A stretch of 64,000 nucleotides of DNA from the NCBI GenBank assembly GCA_036850595.1, contig CM072166.1:16696758-16760757 (forward strand), written 5' to 3'. This DNA comes from Rhyacichthys aspro. Taxonomy: Eukaryota; Chordata; Actinopteri; Gobiiformes; Rhyacichthyidae. Made by a program: the position numbers and the translations under genes. Under the pieces are notes generated by a model. That model was not told where the DNA came from. It made no database searches and was given only the letters and a program-made list of their open reading frames with translations. This document shows positions 39,941 to 51,456 of this stretch, piece by piece; the first letter of the stretch is position 1, and each line of letters begins with the position of its first letter.

Positions 39941-40760
39941 GATTCTCGCTCTGATCAGCGGAACAATCTGACTGCCAGTTTCACTACCACTTACTTAGTA
40001 CTGCCCTCGTGCAAATACCGCTGCGTTGTCTCTGCTCTGTGATTGGTCGATCAGCTCTGCATCGGTATAGTGTTATGTTGCCATGCAGAAAGGGAAACGT
40101 GAAATATTTTTAGGAGGGAAAAGTCAGCCAGTAGAACAAAAGAGGACAACTGTTCCAACGGCAGTAAATGAAAAATCTTTGTGGAAAAACGATATTCACC
40201 TCTTCTACATATGAACATGTTACAATAACAGAATAAATGTTTAGTCATGGATTACTTTTGTTTGCCTTTAGCTTTAGTCTTACATTTTTCTCTAATCTCT
40301 AGCTGATAGCCTTCTGCTATATACAACACAATTAATCCTTTATATCATAAACAGTCAGAGAACAGAGAACTAGACTCTGAAACCTTCAGATATCAACCAT
40401 TCTGAAGACAGAAAATAAAAACAATTACTAAAGCCTATTTAGATGACAAAGGCCCTTGCATTCTTTATTGAAGACTTGCGTGACTGATAATTTTTGCAAA
40501 GTAGCCTAAACTACAATTGTAAAAGGAATGATGACCACACAACTATAAAATAAAGAATTGTGACATGAACATGATTTTATCTTGAAGAAAAATCTTTTCA
40601 CAGCTTGAATGTTCAGGTAAACATTTTAGTTGACGTGTGGCTATAGATGGACATGCCTTAATCACTAGGCCTATTTATTCCTAGTTTATTCCTCCTCATC
40701 ACCACCCGACACATAACGGTTAACTAAAATAACGAAGTTGTCTTTATAGAAACACGTGGT

Positions 40761-40776
40761 GGCTCTTAAAAGAGCC
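40761..40776 (-). terminator. Histone 3' stem-loop of H3-4
   Basis: GGCTCTTTTAAGAGCC on the minus strand, followed by ACCACGTGTTTCTATAAAG, the flank found after H3-1 in copy 1. Confidence 0.95.
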
Positions 40777-40800
40777 GTTGTGTTGGTTGAAGCAGACTGC

Positions 40801-41578
<778 letters not shown>

Positions 41579-41956
41579 ATGAGTGGACGCGGTAAAACCG
41601 GAGGAAAGGCCAGAGCTAAGGCCAAGTCCCGCTCTTCTCGTGCCGGACTCCAGTTCCCAGTGGGCCGTGTGCACAGGCTGCTCCGCAAGGGTAACTACGG
41701 GGAGCGCGTCGGTGCCGGAGCCCCCGTGTACCTGGCGGCCGTGCTGGAGTATCTGACCGCTGAGATCCTGGAGTTGGCTGGAAACGCTGCCCGCGACAAC
41801 AAAAAGACCCGTATCATCCCCCGCCACCTGCAGCTGGCCGTCCGCAACGACGAGGAGCTCAACAAGCTGTTGGGAGGAGTCACCATCGCTCAGGGAGGTG
41901 TCCTGCCCAACATCCAGGCTGTGCTCCTGCCCAAGAAGACCGAGAAGTCCAAGTAA
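41579..41956 (+). CDS. Histone H2A (copy 5)
   Basis: Positional equivalent of H2A-2, but its first codons (GCTAAGGCCAAGTCCCGC) match H2A-4, so here the 5' part of the gene has been homogenised with its arm partner. The protein is identical to the rest. Confidence 0.98.
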   Translation: MSGRGKTGGKARAKAKSRSSRAGLQFPVGRVHRLLRKGNYGERVGAGAPVYLAAVLEYLTAEILELAGNAARDNKKTRIIPRHLQLAVRNDEELNKLLGGVTIAQGGVLPNIQAVLLPKKTEKSK

Positions 41957-41984
41957 ACTGTCCTCCACAGGACTGACCCACAAC

Positions 41985-42000
41985 GGCTCTTTTAAGAGCC
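41985..42000 (+). terminator. Histone 3' stem-loop of H2A-5
   Basis: GGCTCTTTTAAGAGCC followed by ACCCACACACTT and CTAAAGAGTATA. Confidence 0.95.
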
Positions 42001-43540
42001 ACCCACACACTTCTAAAGAGTATATCTACTATGTTACTATATGTGTAAAGGTTATCATACTTAATAAAACGGTCTCTTCAATATGCCATTGAAAAGAATT
42101 GCTTTTAGTTTACATATAGTGACCTGTGTTCCTAAAGGGTCATGTTTATGATTCAGGTATAAAATTAGACTTTAATCACTTAGGTGTTTAAAATCAATAG
42201 CAAAGGACACTACATATATATGTATTCTACTGAGGCACTAATCTAGTGGTTCTCAAACTGGTGCAGGTGCCACTGGTGGTACTAGAGAATCTAACTACAA
42301 AATGAATTGATTTTTGCTACAACTTTTATATAATACACTTGATTATACCACTAAATGCTTGCATTCTTCAAAAACCTGTGGGACTTAAAATGTGATTTCA
42401 AAGAAGCATCACAGAAAACAAAATTTTATAGAGGTAGATATGTACGCGTTTATATAAAATTAAAAATGGCATAGATCCAAATGAGCAAAAAAAAGTGGTA
42501 CTTGGAAAGACATATTTTCTAGGGTGGGACTGTGAAGAGAACCACTGCAATGATCCACATGGAGTTCTGAACTTCTGCTGAACCACTGGCAGGACATAAA
42601 AAGACGATGGCCCCCAGCACTAGTCCAATGTCTGTACAAATACAACAACTCTGAATGAATTTAAGCCAGTGGCTCTTACACCTTTAAGCCACCTGGTTCT
42701 ACACTCCAGCACCCAGAGTGCAAGCTCTATACCCTGCACAAGTGATCATTATCAAGTAAATGACAGCCTTCTTCAGTCTTATTCCAGTTCAGGGCATGTA
42801 CTGCTTGCCTCATTGTGAACAATCCATGAAACTTACTTCAGTTTATCTGGTCTGAACCAAAAATACTGCTGCCTTTAAAAGAAAAAAACCCCAAAAAAAC
42901 ATATCAAAACAATCCTTGTGCACATCTGTCTTGGAGCTGGTCTAAATAAATAAACTGAATATAAATCCTCTTTCTGTTACATAGTTGTATATGCAACTTT
43001 CATGTCTGAGCAATAAGGAAGATTTTAGATTTTTTTCTGATGGACCAAACTAAATTGATTGTTTCTTGTTTTTGTGTGAACTAAAGAAGTGGCCACACAT
43101 TTTTAAATGAAATTCTTCCTGAATCCCACATCAACCTTACCAATTGTCATTATTTTGGTAATATCTTTAGAACAACATCACTTAAAGACATATCTAATAA
43201 ATTATTCAATTTCATTATTAACCCCTCAGTCATCGAGGACTGAAGAAGAAGAGCATGTGATTCAAACACAAATATGCAGTGTTGATGCTCTAAACGAAAT
43301 TTCGTTGTTTTCTGTGACAATGACAATAAACTCATAAAGATTAAGAGATGAAATATAATGTCTTTGTTAACATACACATGTCATGAAATCTGAAATATTA
43401 TTTTCCATATTATTTCAGGTTTACCATTAATGGTCATTTGCACGTTTGCTGTTTGGCAGTCATTGTCACCTGGGACACATTATGGCCTTCTTCATAATTC
43501 ACTGCAATGAAAATAATGTGCCTGTCCTACTAGAACATGT
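42001..43540. other. Intergenic, H2A-5 to Penelope fragment
   Basis: As 26202-27369 but with an extra 376 bases at about 42933-43308. The end of that segment and the following sequence (CGTTGTTTTCTGTGACAATGACAATAAA, split across the junction) resemble the 3' tail of a CR1/L2-type LINE. Confidence 0.45.
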
Positions 43541-44440
43541 CGGTGAAGGTTCTCAGTCTTTTGGGAAATATTTAAGACAAGGCATCTAGACATAGGTTTG
43601 AGAGGAAGATGTTTCATCCCTCATCCAAAGGACTTTGTCAATTCTGAGTTCAACTGGAAAAAGAGGTGAGATATATATCCTTCAGAGGGAGGGATTTAGC
43701 CTGAAACTACTGAGATTGGACAAGGCTAGACTGGTTTCATAGTCGTTAAGAGTTGAATTGGCATTGTTGGAGCTGGTTGGGGAGTCATTAGGCTCCTGTG
43801 CCCCATTAGCATAAGTGCTAACTCCAGGTGTTAGTTTCATATTAGAGTGAAACTGTTTTGATTTGGGCTTCAAAACACAGTTGTAAATGGAGGGGAGGTT
43901 GTAGCTAGGGCCACCTCCTCTGTTCAAAGAGGGCTTTTCCATTTTAACAAAGATGGCGGGAGTTGTTAGGCTCCTGTCGGCCATTAGTACATAACACCTA
44001 GAGGGAGCATTTATACTAATAGAGTGAAACTGTATTGATTCCCCTATGTAGCTGGTTTATCTGAAAAGCTCAAAAAGATTTTTTACAAACACAATATTCC
44101 TGTTCACCACAAACCTGGCAATACTCTCTGTCAAAAACTGGTCCACCCTAAACACAAGATGCCCCCCCACCAACAGCAATGTGGTCTATGCTGTTCAATG
44201 CAATGAGTGATAGTTATATATGAGAAACACGTCAGCCACTTCACACAACAACACTGAGTCTGAGTCCACCTCCATCTCAAAGAGAAAGGGCATTCCTTTG
44301 AGGACAGCAATGCCCGAATCTTGGCCAGGAAGCCAGGTGGTTTGAAAGAGGAGTAAAGGAAGCCTCCCCTCAATTTACAACAGTGTTTTGAAACCAAAAT
44401 CAAAACAGTTGAGGCTAGTAGGAAGTAAACCCTCAAGGCG
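43541..44440. mobile_element. Penelope-like element, head-to-head fragments (copy 2)
   Basis: Same arrangement as 27370-28262: tail sequence on the minus strand (43682-43984 and flanks), nuclease remnant on the plus strand (about 44048-44370). Both copies share the disabling changes, so the insertion predates the block duplication or allele split. Confidence 0.8.
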
Positions 44441-46329
44441 CTGAGGTTTTTTGCTGGTCTCTGGCTCCCCCATGTGCTAGCATCAGTGATTGAACTACAG
44501 CGGCACTGTACTCTTTTTGGTATTGTCTCTGCTCAAGTTTATTCATTCTTTGCTTTATTATCTCTATCTAATTAATGGATAAAAATGAGTACATAACTTT
44601 TAAAATAAATCAAATAAATCAGTGCAGTCATCTACGGAGCTCCCAGAGGGGGTTGGTCTGAACCATTATGCCTGACAAGGACCTGTGATAAATGTCTGGT
44701 CCCGGTCAGAAGTGGAGGTTAGGAGGCAGGGCTGACTGGGATGACTCAGCTTTAGAATGGGAAGCAGCCATGGATCTGCTGGAGGTCAGCATGGTAGATG
44801 GGAAAAAATGCTAAAAATTTGTAAAATAAATTAATTAATTAAAAAAATGTTGTAGCCAGGACAGAGCTCCAGGAGCCTGGGTAACACCCATGGGCTTACA
44901 GGGGGTCTGAAACTGCTGGAGGTAAGCATGGCAGATAGGGGGAAAAATGATAAAAATTAGTCAAAATAAAAAAACAGCTCGACCCAGGACAGAGCTCCAA
45001 GAGGCTGGGTATAAGTCATGGGTCTACAGGGGCCTGGAGCTGCTGGAGGTCAGCATTGTAGATGGGGGAAAAAAATCCTAAAAATGTGTAAAAATTTTAA
45101 AAAAGGACAGGGTAACGGGAGGACCGAGGAAATTTGATTTATTTATAATTTATTTTAATCAAGACCTAAACTTATTGTATTAACCTGCAAAAATGTCACA
45201 GTTGAATGTTGAATTCCATTTACTGAAACTGCTCAACTTTCTCAAGAGTTTTATGAACAATGTTTGGCCTTGATTATTTCTGTTTTAAAGCCTTTAAGTC
45301 TGTGATTTGGGGACAGTAAAATTACATATTTTCGTCATAATTTTACTGACACCATGGCCAGCTAAAATACTATAACATCTACTTCTACATCAACTGCCTC
45401 TTGTTCCACAACTAGTGGAAATAGTTACTGATTTAACAGAGATTTGGTCTGACTGTGTTGCATTCATTACAAAAGATTCTATAACATTACAAAACTATGA
45501 TACTCATCGCAACTAAAAACAGTAGATGTGAGAGCTGTAACATGCACGGATCATGGAGTGTAGAAGCTAACATTACTCAAATAGGTGAAAGGAAAGTGAT
45601 CGGGAGTTGTGGTGCATATTGAAACACAGTCTTGCAACACTGTATCGTGGGTTCAATCCCTACTGTTATTTAGCTCATCAATTAAACATTTGAACCGAGA
45701 TCACATTTGCCTTGTAGCCAACTGAACACCCACTATTTAACATCTTTTAAGATATGGGCTGTTTAGACGTGTTTTAGGATAGAATACTACTATCAGACAT
45801 GCTAAATAAGAAACATGGTCTTCAAAATGAGCCCATGTTTGTTTAATATTTTACTGTGTCAGCTTGAAACCAAACATCGAAGTAGTGCAGTCGAACAGGA
45901 ATGTGCACGCTGAATCAAATCCCAAACACGTCTCGATTGCTTTTCATCAATTGACCACTAGATGTCGTTGAGTCACTTGCAAAGCTCCAATGACAGTGCT
46001 CGAGTAGGAAAAAAACCGCGATCAGCCGGCTCAGTTATTAAGGGGTAGGCACAAGTTTTTACTTCAGCCCAACACTTTCGTTCTATGCTGCCGATTTAGT
46101 TAAACTATCGTTGCTAATTTTACTTTCAATTATCAAAATAAACTACACGGACGTTGTGGATTCCAACCATGCGAGTACAGATTATTCTGATATGGAGCAC
46201 TACAGGAATATTTAAAAGAAATAATTCGTGTAATTGTATACAACTTTAAAACAGCAAAATACTTCTGATGAATATTGTAGCCGTAAGTCTACACTGCAAA
46301 TGAAATCTTACTCTTTAAATGTAGTGGGT
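44441..46329. other. Non-genic stretch, Penelope fragment to H2B-4
   Basis: Matches 28263-30139, including the decayed minisatellite at about 44760-45105. No gene is recognised. Confidence 0.45.
44760..45105. repeat. Decayed minisatellite (copy 2)
   Basis: About three units as in copy 1. The first unit here reads GCTGGAGGTCAGCATGG, where copy 1 reads GGAGATCAGCATGG. Confidence 0.65.
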
Positions 46330-46345
46330 GGCTCTTAAAAGAGCC
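46330..46345 (-). terminator. Histone 3' stem-loop of H2B-4
   Basis: GGCTCTTTTAAGAGCC on the minus strand, followed by ACCCACTACAT and TTAAAGAGTAAG. Confidence 0.95.
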
Positions 46346-46363
46346 TTTGGTTAAAAGAACAGT

Positions 46364-46738
46364 TTACTTGGAGCTGGTGTACTTAGTGACAGCCTTGGTG
46401 CCCTCGGACACGGCGTGCTTGGCCAGCTCACCGGGCAGCAGGAGGCGCACGGCGGTCTGGATCTCTCTGGAGGTGATGGTGGAGCGCTTGTTGTAATGAG
46501 CCAGACGAGAGGCCTCGGAGGCGATGCGCTCAAAGATGTCGTTGACAAAAGAGTTCATGATGCTCATGGCCTTGGAGGAGATACCGGTGTCGGGGTGGAC
46601 CTGCTTCAGCACCTTGTACACGTAGATGGCGTAGCTCTCCTTCCTGGTCTTTCTCTTCTTCTTGCCGCCTTTGCCGGCGGTCTTGGTCACGGCTTTCTTG
46701 GAGCCCTTCTTGGGCGCGGACTTGGCGGGTTCAGGCAT
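46364..46738 (-). CDS. Histone H2B (copy 4)
   Basis: Counterpart of H2B-2 with the same protein and the same dispensable upstream open frame of 16 codons. An inverted CCAAT box is at 46843. The TG/G microsatellite upstream differs in length from copy 1. Confidence 0.98.
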   Translation of the reverse strand: MPEPAKSAPKKGSKKAVTKTAGKGGKKKRKTRKESYAIYVYKVLKQVHPDTGISSKAMSIMNSFVNDIFERIASEASRLAHYNKRSTITSREIQTAVRLLLPGELAKHAVSEGTKAVTKYTSSK

Positions 46739-47650
46739 GATTCTCGCTCTGTGATCAACGGCTGAAACTGAAGTAGAAACGGACACATGCGCTCATTTTA
46801 TCCAGCTATATGCAGATCCCTTTGTGCTGTGTCTGAGCTGTGATTGGTGGAGCTCCTGTGTGTGTGTGTGTGTGGGGGGGGGGGGGTTGTGACGTAAAAA
46901 CATGACAAGATTTGAAAAGATTTTTAGGAGGGAATAAGACAAAAGAGATGGAAAAACTGTACCAAACGGAACTTAACGAAGTTAATGACATTTATATTAA
47001 TTGTGGCTACATTATATTATATTATATTTTACGCTATTCTACACTAAAGTTCATATTACTAACACTGGAAGTAAGATATGTGTTAATTTCAACTATTTGT
47101 TGATTGTCTACTTTAGGTTGATTTTTATAGCTGTCTTGACCTGAATTCTCTTTTGTTTTTCTGTTTTGCTCAGTTCTAAGTGCAGCATACATACATTTTT
47201 TATGGGGCCTTTCCGCACACATTTATTCATATCATGTCACAGGACATTTCCAAGTGGATGTAGAAGCAGTTGCAGAAGTGTAACAGATCAGAAAAAGAAA
47301 GCAGACAGAAATTTTTGTAAATCTGATGACTGACAGAAGGGTTTTCTTTGAACTGAGAAGGGTTGTTTTATTTACATTTTAACCCTATGTGGGGCAGGGA
47401 AACCGAGTCAAATTGTTAATTTAGAGTACACAGTATGGTTCTTGTAGGGGAACTTTTTTATGACTTACGTTTGTGTAAAATGCGTGGGGGGAAAAAACAA
47501 AAAAAATCACAATGTACACATTCAAGTTTGCTATAATTTGTAAAAGAAAAATTCAACTGTTTTAAACTGATCAGCAGTCATCGATGTGGGCAGCTTTTGA
47601 TAGTTAATATGGTAACTGACGGATGAGTTGCACTCTTTAATATAGTGTGT
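46739..47650. other. Intergenic, H2B-4 to H2A-6
   Basis: H2B-4 promoter, a (TG)n-poly-G microsatellite at 46857-46886, and AT-rich sequence. No gene is seen. Confidence 0.5.
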
Positions 47651-47666
47651 GGCTCTTAAAAGAGCC
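47651..47666 (-). terminator. Histone 3' stem-loop of H2A-6
   Basis: GGCTCTTTTAAGAGCC on the minus strand, followed by ACACACTATAT and TTAAAGAGTGC. Confidence 0.95.
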
Positions 47667-47694
47667 GTTGTGGGTCAGTCCAGTGGAGGACTGT

Positions 47695-48072
47695 TTACTT
47701 GGACTTCTCGGTCTTCTTGGGCAGGAGCACAGCCTGGATGTTGGGCAGGACACCTCCCTGAGCGATGGTGACTCCTCCCAACAGCTTGTTGAGCTCCTCG
47801 TCGTTGCGGACGGCCAGCTGCAGGTGGCGGGGGATGATACGGGTCTTCTTGTTGTCGCGGGCAGCGTTGCCAGCCAACTCCAGGATCTCAGCGGTCAGAT
47901 ACTCCAGCACGGCCGCCAGGTACACGGGGGCTCCGGCACCGACGCGCTCCCCGTAGTTACCCTTACGGAGCAGCCTGTGCACACGGCCCACTGGGAACTG
48001 GAGTCCGGCACGAGAAGAGCGGGACTTGGCCTTAGCCCTGGCCTTTCCTCCGGTTTTACCGCGTCCACTCAT
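47695..48072 (-). CDS. Histone H2A (copy 6, solitary)
   Basis: Counterpart of H2A-3: same protein, no H3 partner, same promoter truncation. Unlike H2A-3 its first codons use GCCAAGTCCCGC, so it differs from its positional equivalent at synonymous sites. Confidence 0.97.
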   Translation of the reverse strand: MSGRGKTGGKARAKAKSRSSRAGLQFPVGRVHRLLRKGNYGERVGAGAPVYLAAVLEYLTAEILELAGNAARDNKKTRIIPRHLQLAVRNDEELNKLLGGVTIAQGGVLPNIQAVLLPKKTEKSK

Positions 48073-48276
48073 GATTTAGAGCTTGTTTCTTCAGTTTCGA
48101 CTCAAAGCGAATGGTGCTGCGTCTCGGTACACTCTCATTTATCTGTGCGAGCGCGCGAGCTTCTAAGGCCGCACCAATCAGAGCAGAGACCGCCTCTGAG
48201 TGTCCCCGCGCACATTTAGGCGGCACTTTCAAAACAGATTCTCTCCAATAAACATTCGAGACTCGAGCGCGTGACG
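48073..48276 (-). promoter_or_regulatory. Truncated H2A-H3 promoter of H2A-6
   Basis: CCAAT boxes at 48174 and 48245. Homology to the intact divergent promoters stops after GCGCGTGACG, at the same base as in copy 1. Confidence 0.75.
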
Positions 48277-48295
48277 CTATCTGGGTGGTCTTTGG

Positions 48296-48670
48296 AGCTG
48301 CTGTGGCAGCAGCCATTGGAGCTGCTTGACTTTTAATGTTGGCGTGCTCGTCCTTGTTGTAAGGAAATCTAATGTAGATTCCACTCAGCTTAATAATGCC
48401 ATCTAAAACAGCAGGTATCAGGGCAGACAATGATGGCTGTGAAATCCCAGACCTAAAGAACACATGAATTACATTTAAATAGGATTAGTGAAATAAAAGC
48501 TGCAGTGTTTTTGACACTGGCTAACTAACCAACTAACACTTCAGCCATTTCATACTGAAATGAACCGGTTGCCAGAAACCCCATTGTGGTGAGGACTTGG
48601 GTCGTGTGGGCCAGTGTAATTGTGGGGCCAATATGGCACATAGCGCCAAGAGCCCAGCCCTTGAAGTCAA
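48296..48670 (-). mobile_element. PIF/Harbinger nuclease-gene fragment (copy 2)
   Basis: Same translation as the copy 1 fragment, with IYIRFPY for RYIRFPY. Here the flank continues without a gap to about 49240, and may hold more of the element's 5' part, but I could not read a further conserved segment. Confidence 0.75.
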
Positions 48671-48752
48671 AACCGGCATATTAGCTAGTTGTCGTAATGG
48701 GCAAAGAAATCATTGTGGTCCCGTAATACTCCTTATTCTGCCATTGACAAGG

Positions 48753-49409
48753 TCTTCAAGCAGTGCCAAAAAGAGCCATTGTGCGAGATTAGGCAGCGCA
48801 TAGCATAATCACAATATACAGACTTAATTCTTTAGATATTGTCACTGTCATTTATGTATGAATGACTCATTTTGTGAAATATACCACACTGATATGTATG
48901 ATGCGATGAGGTCCATTACAGTGCCACTAAATGTGTGAGAAGCAACATTAATTGTGATCATTCTTTTCAAATTGCAGATTTCAATGATCTGACTGCACCA
49001 CCACACTGTGTGTGGCTTATTACCCATTTTTCCATACTTTGCGTACCATCAAAGCAAGCTCCAGAGTTTGCATTCAGGTGCGCACATTCTCACATCAAGA
49101 TTGATTTTTATAGATCACATACTTTCCATGACAAGAGCGATATTGTCATTTCAGCCCTTGTTTTGAGCGTTCGCTTTTTTAGCTTTATTAATGAGGCCCC
49201 TGGATGTTATCATGGAGAACTTTCTGGTGACGCTTAGCACCTCCTTTTCCCAGTCCTTTGCCTCCCTTACCTTTTTTTAAAAAATCCTTTATTAAATTTT
49301 AATTACATACAAATATTGTATAGTGTTTTTCTTCTTTTAAGTTCTTTTGTAATGTGTTTGCATACTGTCTATGAATATTTGATGGTGGTTATTGCGATGA
49401 CTAATTTAT
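48753..49409. other. Non-genic stretch right of block copy 2
   Basis: Single-copy in the window because copy 1 is cut by the gap. Probably further Harbinger-derived and AT-rich sequence. No gene is supported. Confidence 0.35.
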
Positions 49410-50110
49410 TTATTTTTTTGAAGTTTTAACTGTTTTGGTAAAAGATTTTCTTGAAGGAGTCCATACATGATAGTTACAGGTGAGGTGAGTCTGAGTGATG
49501 TTATTTTTTGTCAGATTTCTTGAGAGCGGTAACAGCCCATAAGTAGATGGACCATTGTGTTTCATCCTCAAAACAGTTTGGCATTGGACATTGTTTTGTT
49601 TTGACACAGCAACTCCAAGAGACCATGGCTCTTACTGGGAGTCTGTTTACAGAGACCAACCATCTAATGTCTCTTTTGTTTTGATCGTACAAGTTGCTGT
49701 AAAGGAATTTTATGAGGGATTGTGCATCATTTAAATACTTATTATACAACCATCATACACATTTATCTTGTTAAAAATAGTTTTTCTTGGTAAGTCCAAG
49801 GTATGTTTTAATTAAATTATTTCTGAGATTAGTTTCCTTATTTTCCCATTTGGTTATTTCACAATTTCTGTTGTTGCAGTCATTATTACACAGTACAAGA
49901 CCCAAAACTCTTATTTCTCCTTTACTTTCAATATTAATGGGTGTTTTTTTTTTTATCCGGTCACTGATCCAAACTACTTCTGATTTTTTGTTGTTGAGGA
50001 TAGCTCCTAAGGCATATAATATTCATATAATTATAACATTTTTTGATAAAGTAGTAGTTCATAATAGCTGGATGTCTGTAATTACTGATGTCACTTTAAT
50101 CATCTTTCTT
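49410..50110 (-). mobile_element. LINE fragment (Tx1/L1-like), 3' part of reverse transcriptase ORF
   Basis: On the minus strand a broken frame reads SVITDIQLL, then ALGAILNNKKSEVVWISDRIKK, a segment GEIRVLGLVLCNN, then KYLNDAQSLIKFLYSNLY and DIRWLVSVNRLPVRAMVSWSCCVKTKQCPMPNCFEDET. These are the distal palm of a LINE reverse transcriptase and the C-terminal zinc-binding (zf-RVT) segment of L1/Tx1 elements. Stops and frame breaks show it is dead. Confidence 0.7.
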
Positions 50111-50822
50111 ATACAGTAAGTACATGACCCCTTGGTAGAAAGTATTCCCCATACTGCCACTGCTCAGACCCTCAATAAACATTAACATCAATAAATCGAT
50201 GATATAATCAAGATAAAGCTAATAAAATTCATCAAAGACCACGTAATGAAGCACAGCGTCTTCAACTCGAGCTTTTGGTCAGAGGACGTGATAGAAGACT
50301 ACAATAGATTTTACAGTTGTCCGCACACAGCGCCGCCAACTGGACTAGATGTGAACAGAAAAGAGACGTGGACAAACATGTGATCCAACTGCTTAATTAG
50401 TTGTTTATCATACTATCATTAATATCCTTAATAGAGCTCCCAATAGGGTAATGAACAAATTAAATGTCTTAAAGTTTACTTAAGATTCTCTAACTTTTCA
50501 GTGCACTTGTTTGGCACTTAATTACACCATTAAAACATTTAAAAAGCATGTCTAAAGACCTTTCACATTATTTTATCTTTGCAACGTATTTATGTATCAG
50601 TATCACATTGATAGCAGCCATAACATGTGTCAGACAGGCAATAAATATAGGCCTAATATGAACAAAATAAACTATAATATCTCAACAGGTTTTGAGTGTT
50701 ATCTGTAGGGATTTGTCCTGTCCTCAGACTCTGCTGGAGACATCGATGTTACTTTATGGCTGTACAGTCATCAGGCTGTCATATTAGGGAACATAAGTTT
50801 ACTCTTTAGTGAAGCATGTGGT
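50111..50822. other. Intergenic, LINE remnant to H1
   Basis: AT-rich. The last bases hold the CTAAAGAG-type downstream element of the H1 gene. No other gene is seen. Confidence 0.5.
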
Positions 50823-50838
50823 GGCTCTTAAAAGAGCC
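50823..50838 (-). terminator. Histone 3' stem-loop of H1
   Basis: GGCTCTTTTAAGAGCC on the minus strand, 27 bases past the stop, followed by ACCACATGCTTCA and CTAAAGAGTAAA. Its presence shows that this is a replication-dependent H1. Confidence 0.95.
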
Positions 50839-50865
50839 TTTGTTTAGTTCAGTATCAGACTGAAT

Positions 50866-51456
50866 TTACTTCTTCTTGGGCGCTGCCTTTTTGGCTTTAG
50901 GTTTAGCGACTTTTTTCGGGGCAGCTTTCTTGGCTGCGGGGGCCTTCTTGGCCACCTTCTTGGGGCTCTTTGCCTTCTTGGGGCTCTTGGCTGCTTTCTT
51001 GGCCGCCGCGGGCTTTGCCGCCTTCTTCGGGGACTTCTTGGCCTTCTTGGGGGTCGCGGGCTTCTTGGCCGCCTTGGGCTTCTTGGCCGCTGCGGCTTTC
51101 TTTGCGGCGGGCTTCTTGGCTTTAGGGGCGGCTTTCTTGGCGGCGGGCTTCTTGGCTTTCTTGGGCTCGGTCTTCTTGCTCATCTTGTACGAGCCCTTGG
51201 TCTGGACCAGGGTGCCCTTGGCCAACAGCTTCTTGACGGCGAGCCTGACCCGAGCCTTGTTTTTCTCCGCATCGTAGCCCGCGGCCGACAGAGCCTTCTT
51301 CAGGGCGGCCAGAGACACGCCGCTGCGCTCCTTGGAGGCGGACACGGTTTTCACGATCAGGTCGCTGACGCTGGGGCCAGCCTTCTTGGGCTTGGCGGCC
51401 TTCTTCTTGGCGGCTTTGGCCGGAGCGGCGGCGGGAGCTGGAGCTACTTCTGCCAT
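50866..51456 (-). CDS. Linker histone H1
   Basis: 196 residues starting at MAEVAPAPAAAPAK. The frame extends 25 codons further upstream, but the MAEV start fits the family. The globular winged-helix domain spans about residues 27-98 (GPSVSDLIVKTVSASKERSG to GTLVQTKGSYKMSKK). The tail is lysine-, alanine- and proline-rich with several SPKK or TPKK sites for cyclin-dependent kinases. H1 binds linker DNA at the nucleosome dyad and compacts chromatin. It is the only H1 in the window and lies outside the duplicated block, downstream of H2A-6 and next to H2B-5. The exact H1 subtype cannot be assigned. Confidence 0.97.
   Translation of the reverse strand: MAEVAPAPAAAPAKAAKKKAAKPKKAGPSVSDLIVKTVSASKERSGVSLAALKKALSAAGYDAEKNKARVRLAVKKLLAKGTLVQTKGSYKMSKKTEPKKAKKPAAKKAAPKAKKPAAKKAAAAKKPKAAKKPATPKKAKKSPKKAAKPAAAKKAAKSPKKAKSPKKVAKKAPAAKKAAPKKVAKPKAKKAAPKKK

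Larger units (their letters stand above)
37529..40755. repeat. Palindrome loop, orientation B (carries H2B-3)
   Basis: The reverse complement of 21709-24957 with scattered differences. The H2B gene therefore reads on the minus strand. No other gene is recognised. An open frame at 37897-38085 is frameshifted in copy 1 and is not supported. Confidence 0.92.

Noticed and set aside
45646..45660. Box-B-like GGTTCAATCCC suggesting a tRNA or tRNA-derived SINE
   Set aside because: No acceptor or anticodon stem could be folded around it, and the A box is not convincing.
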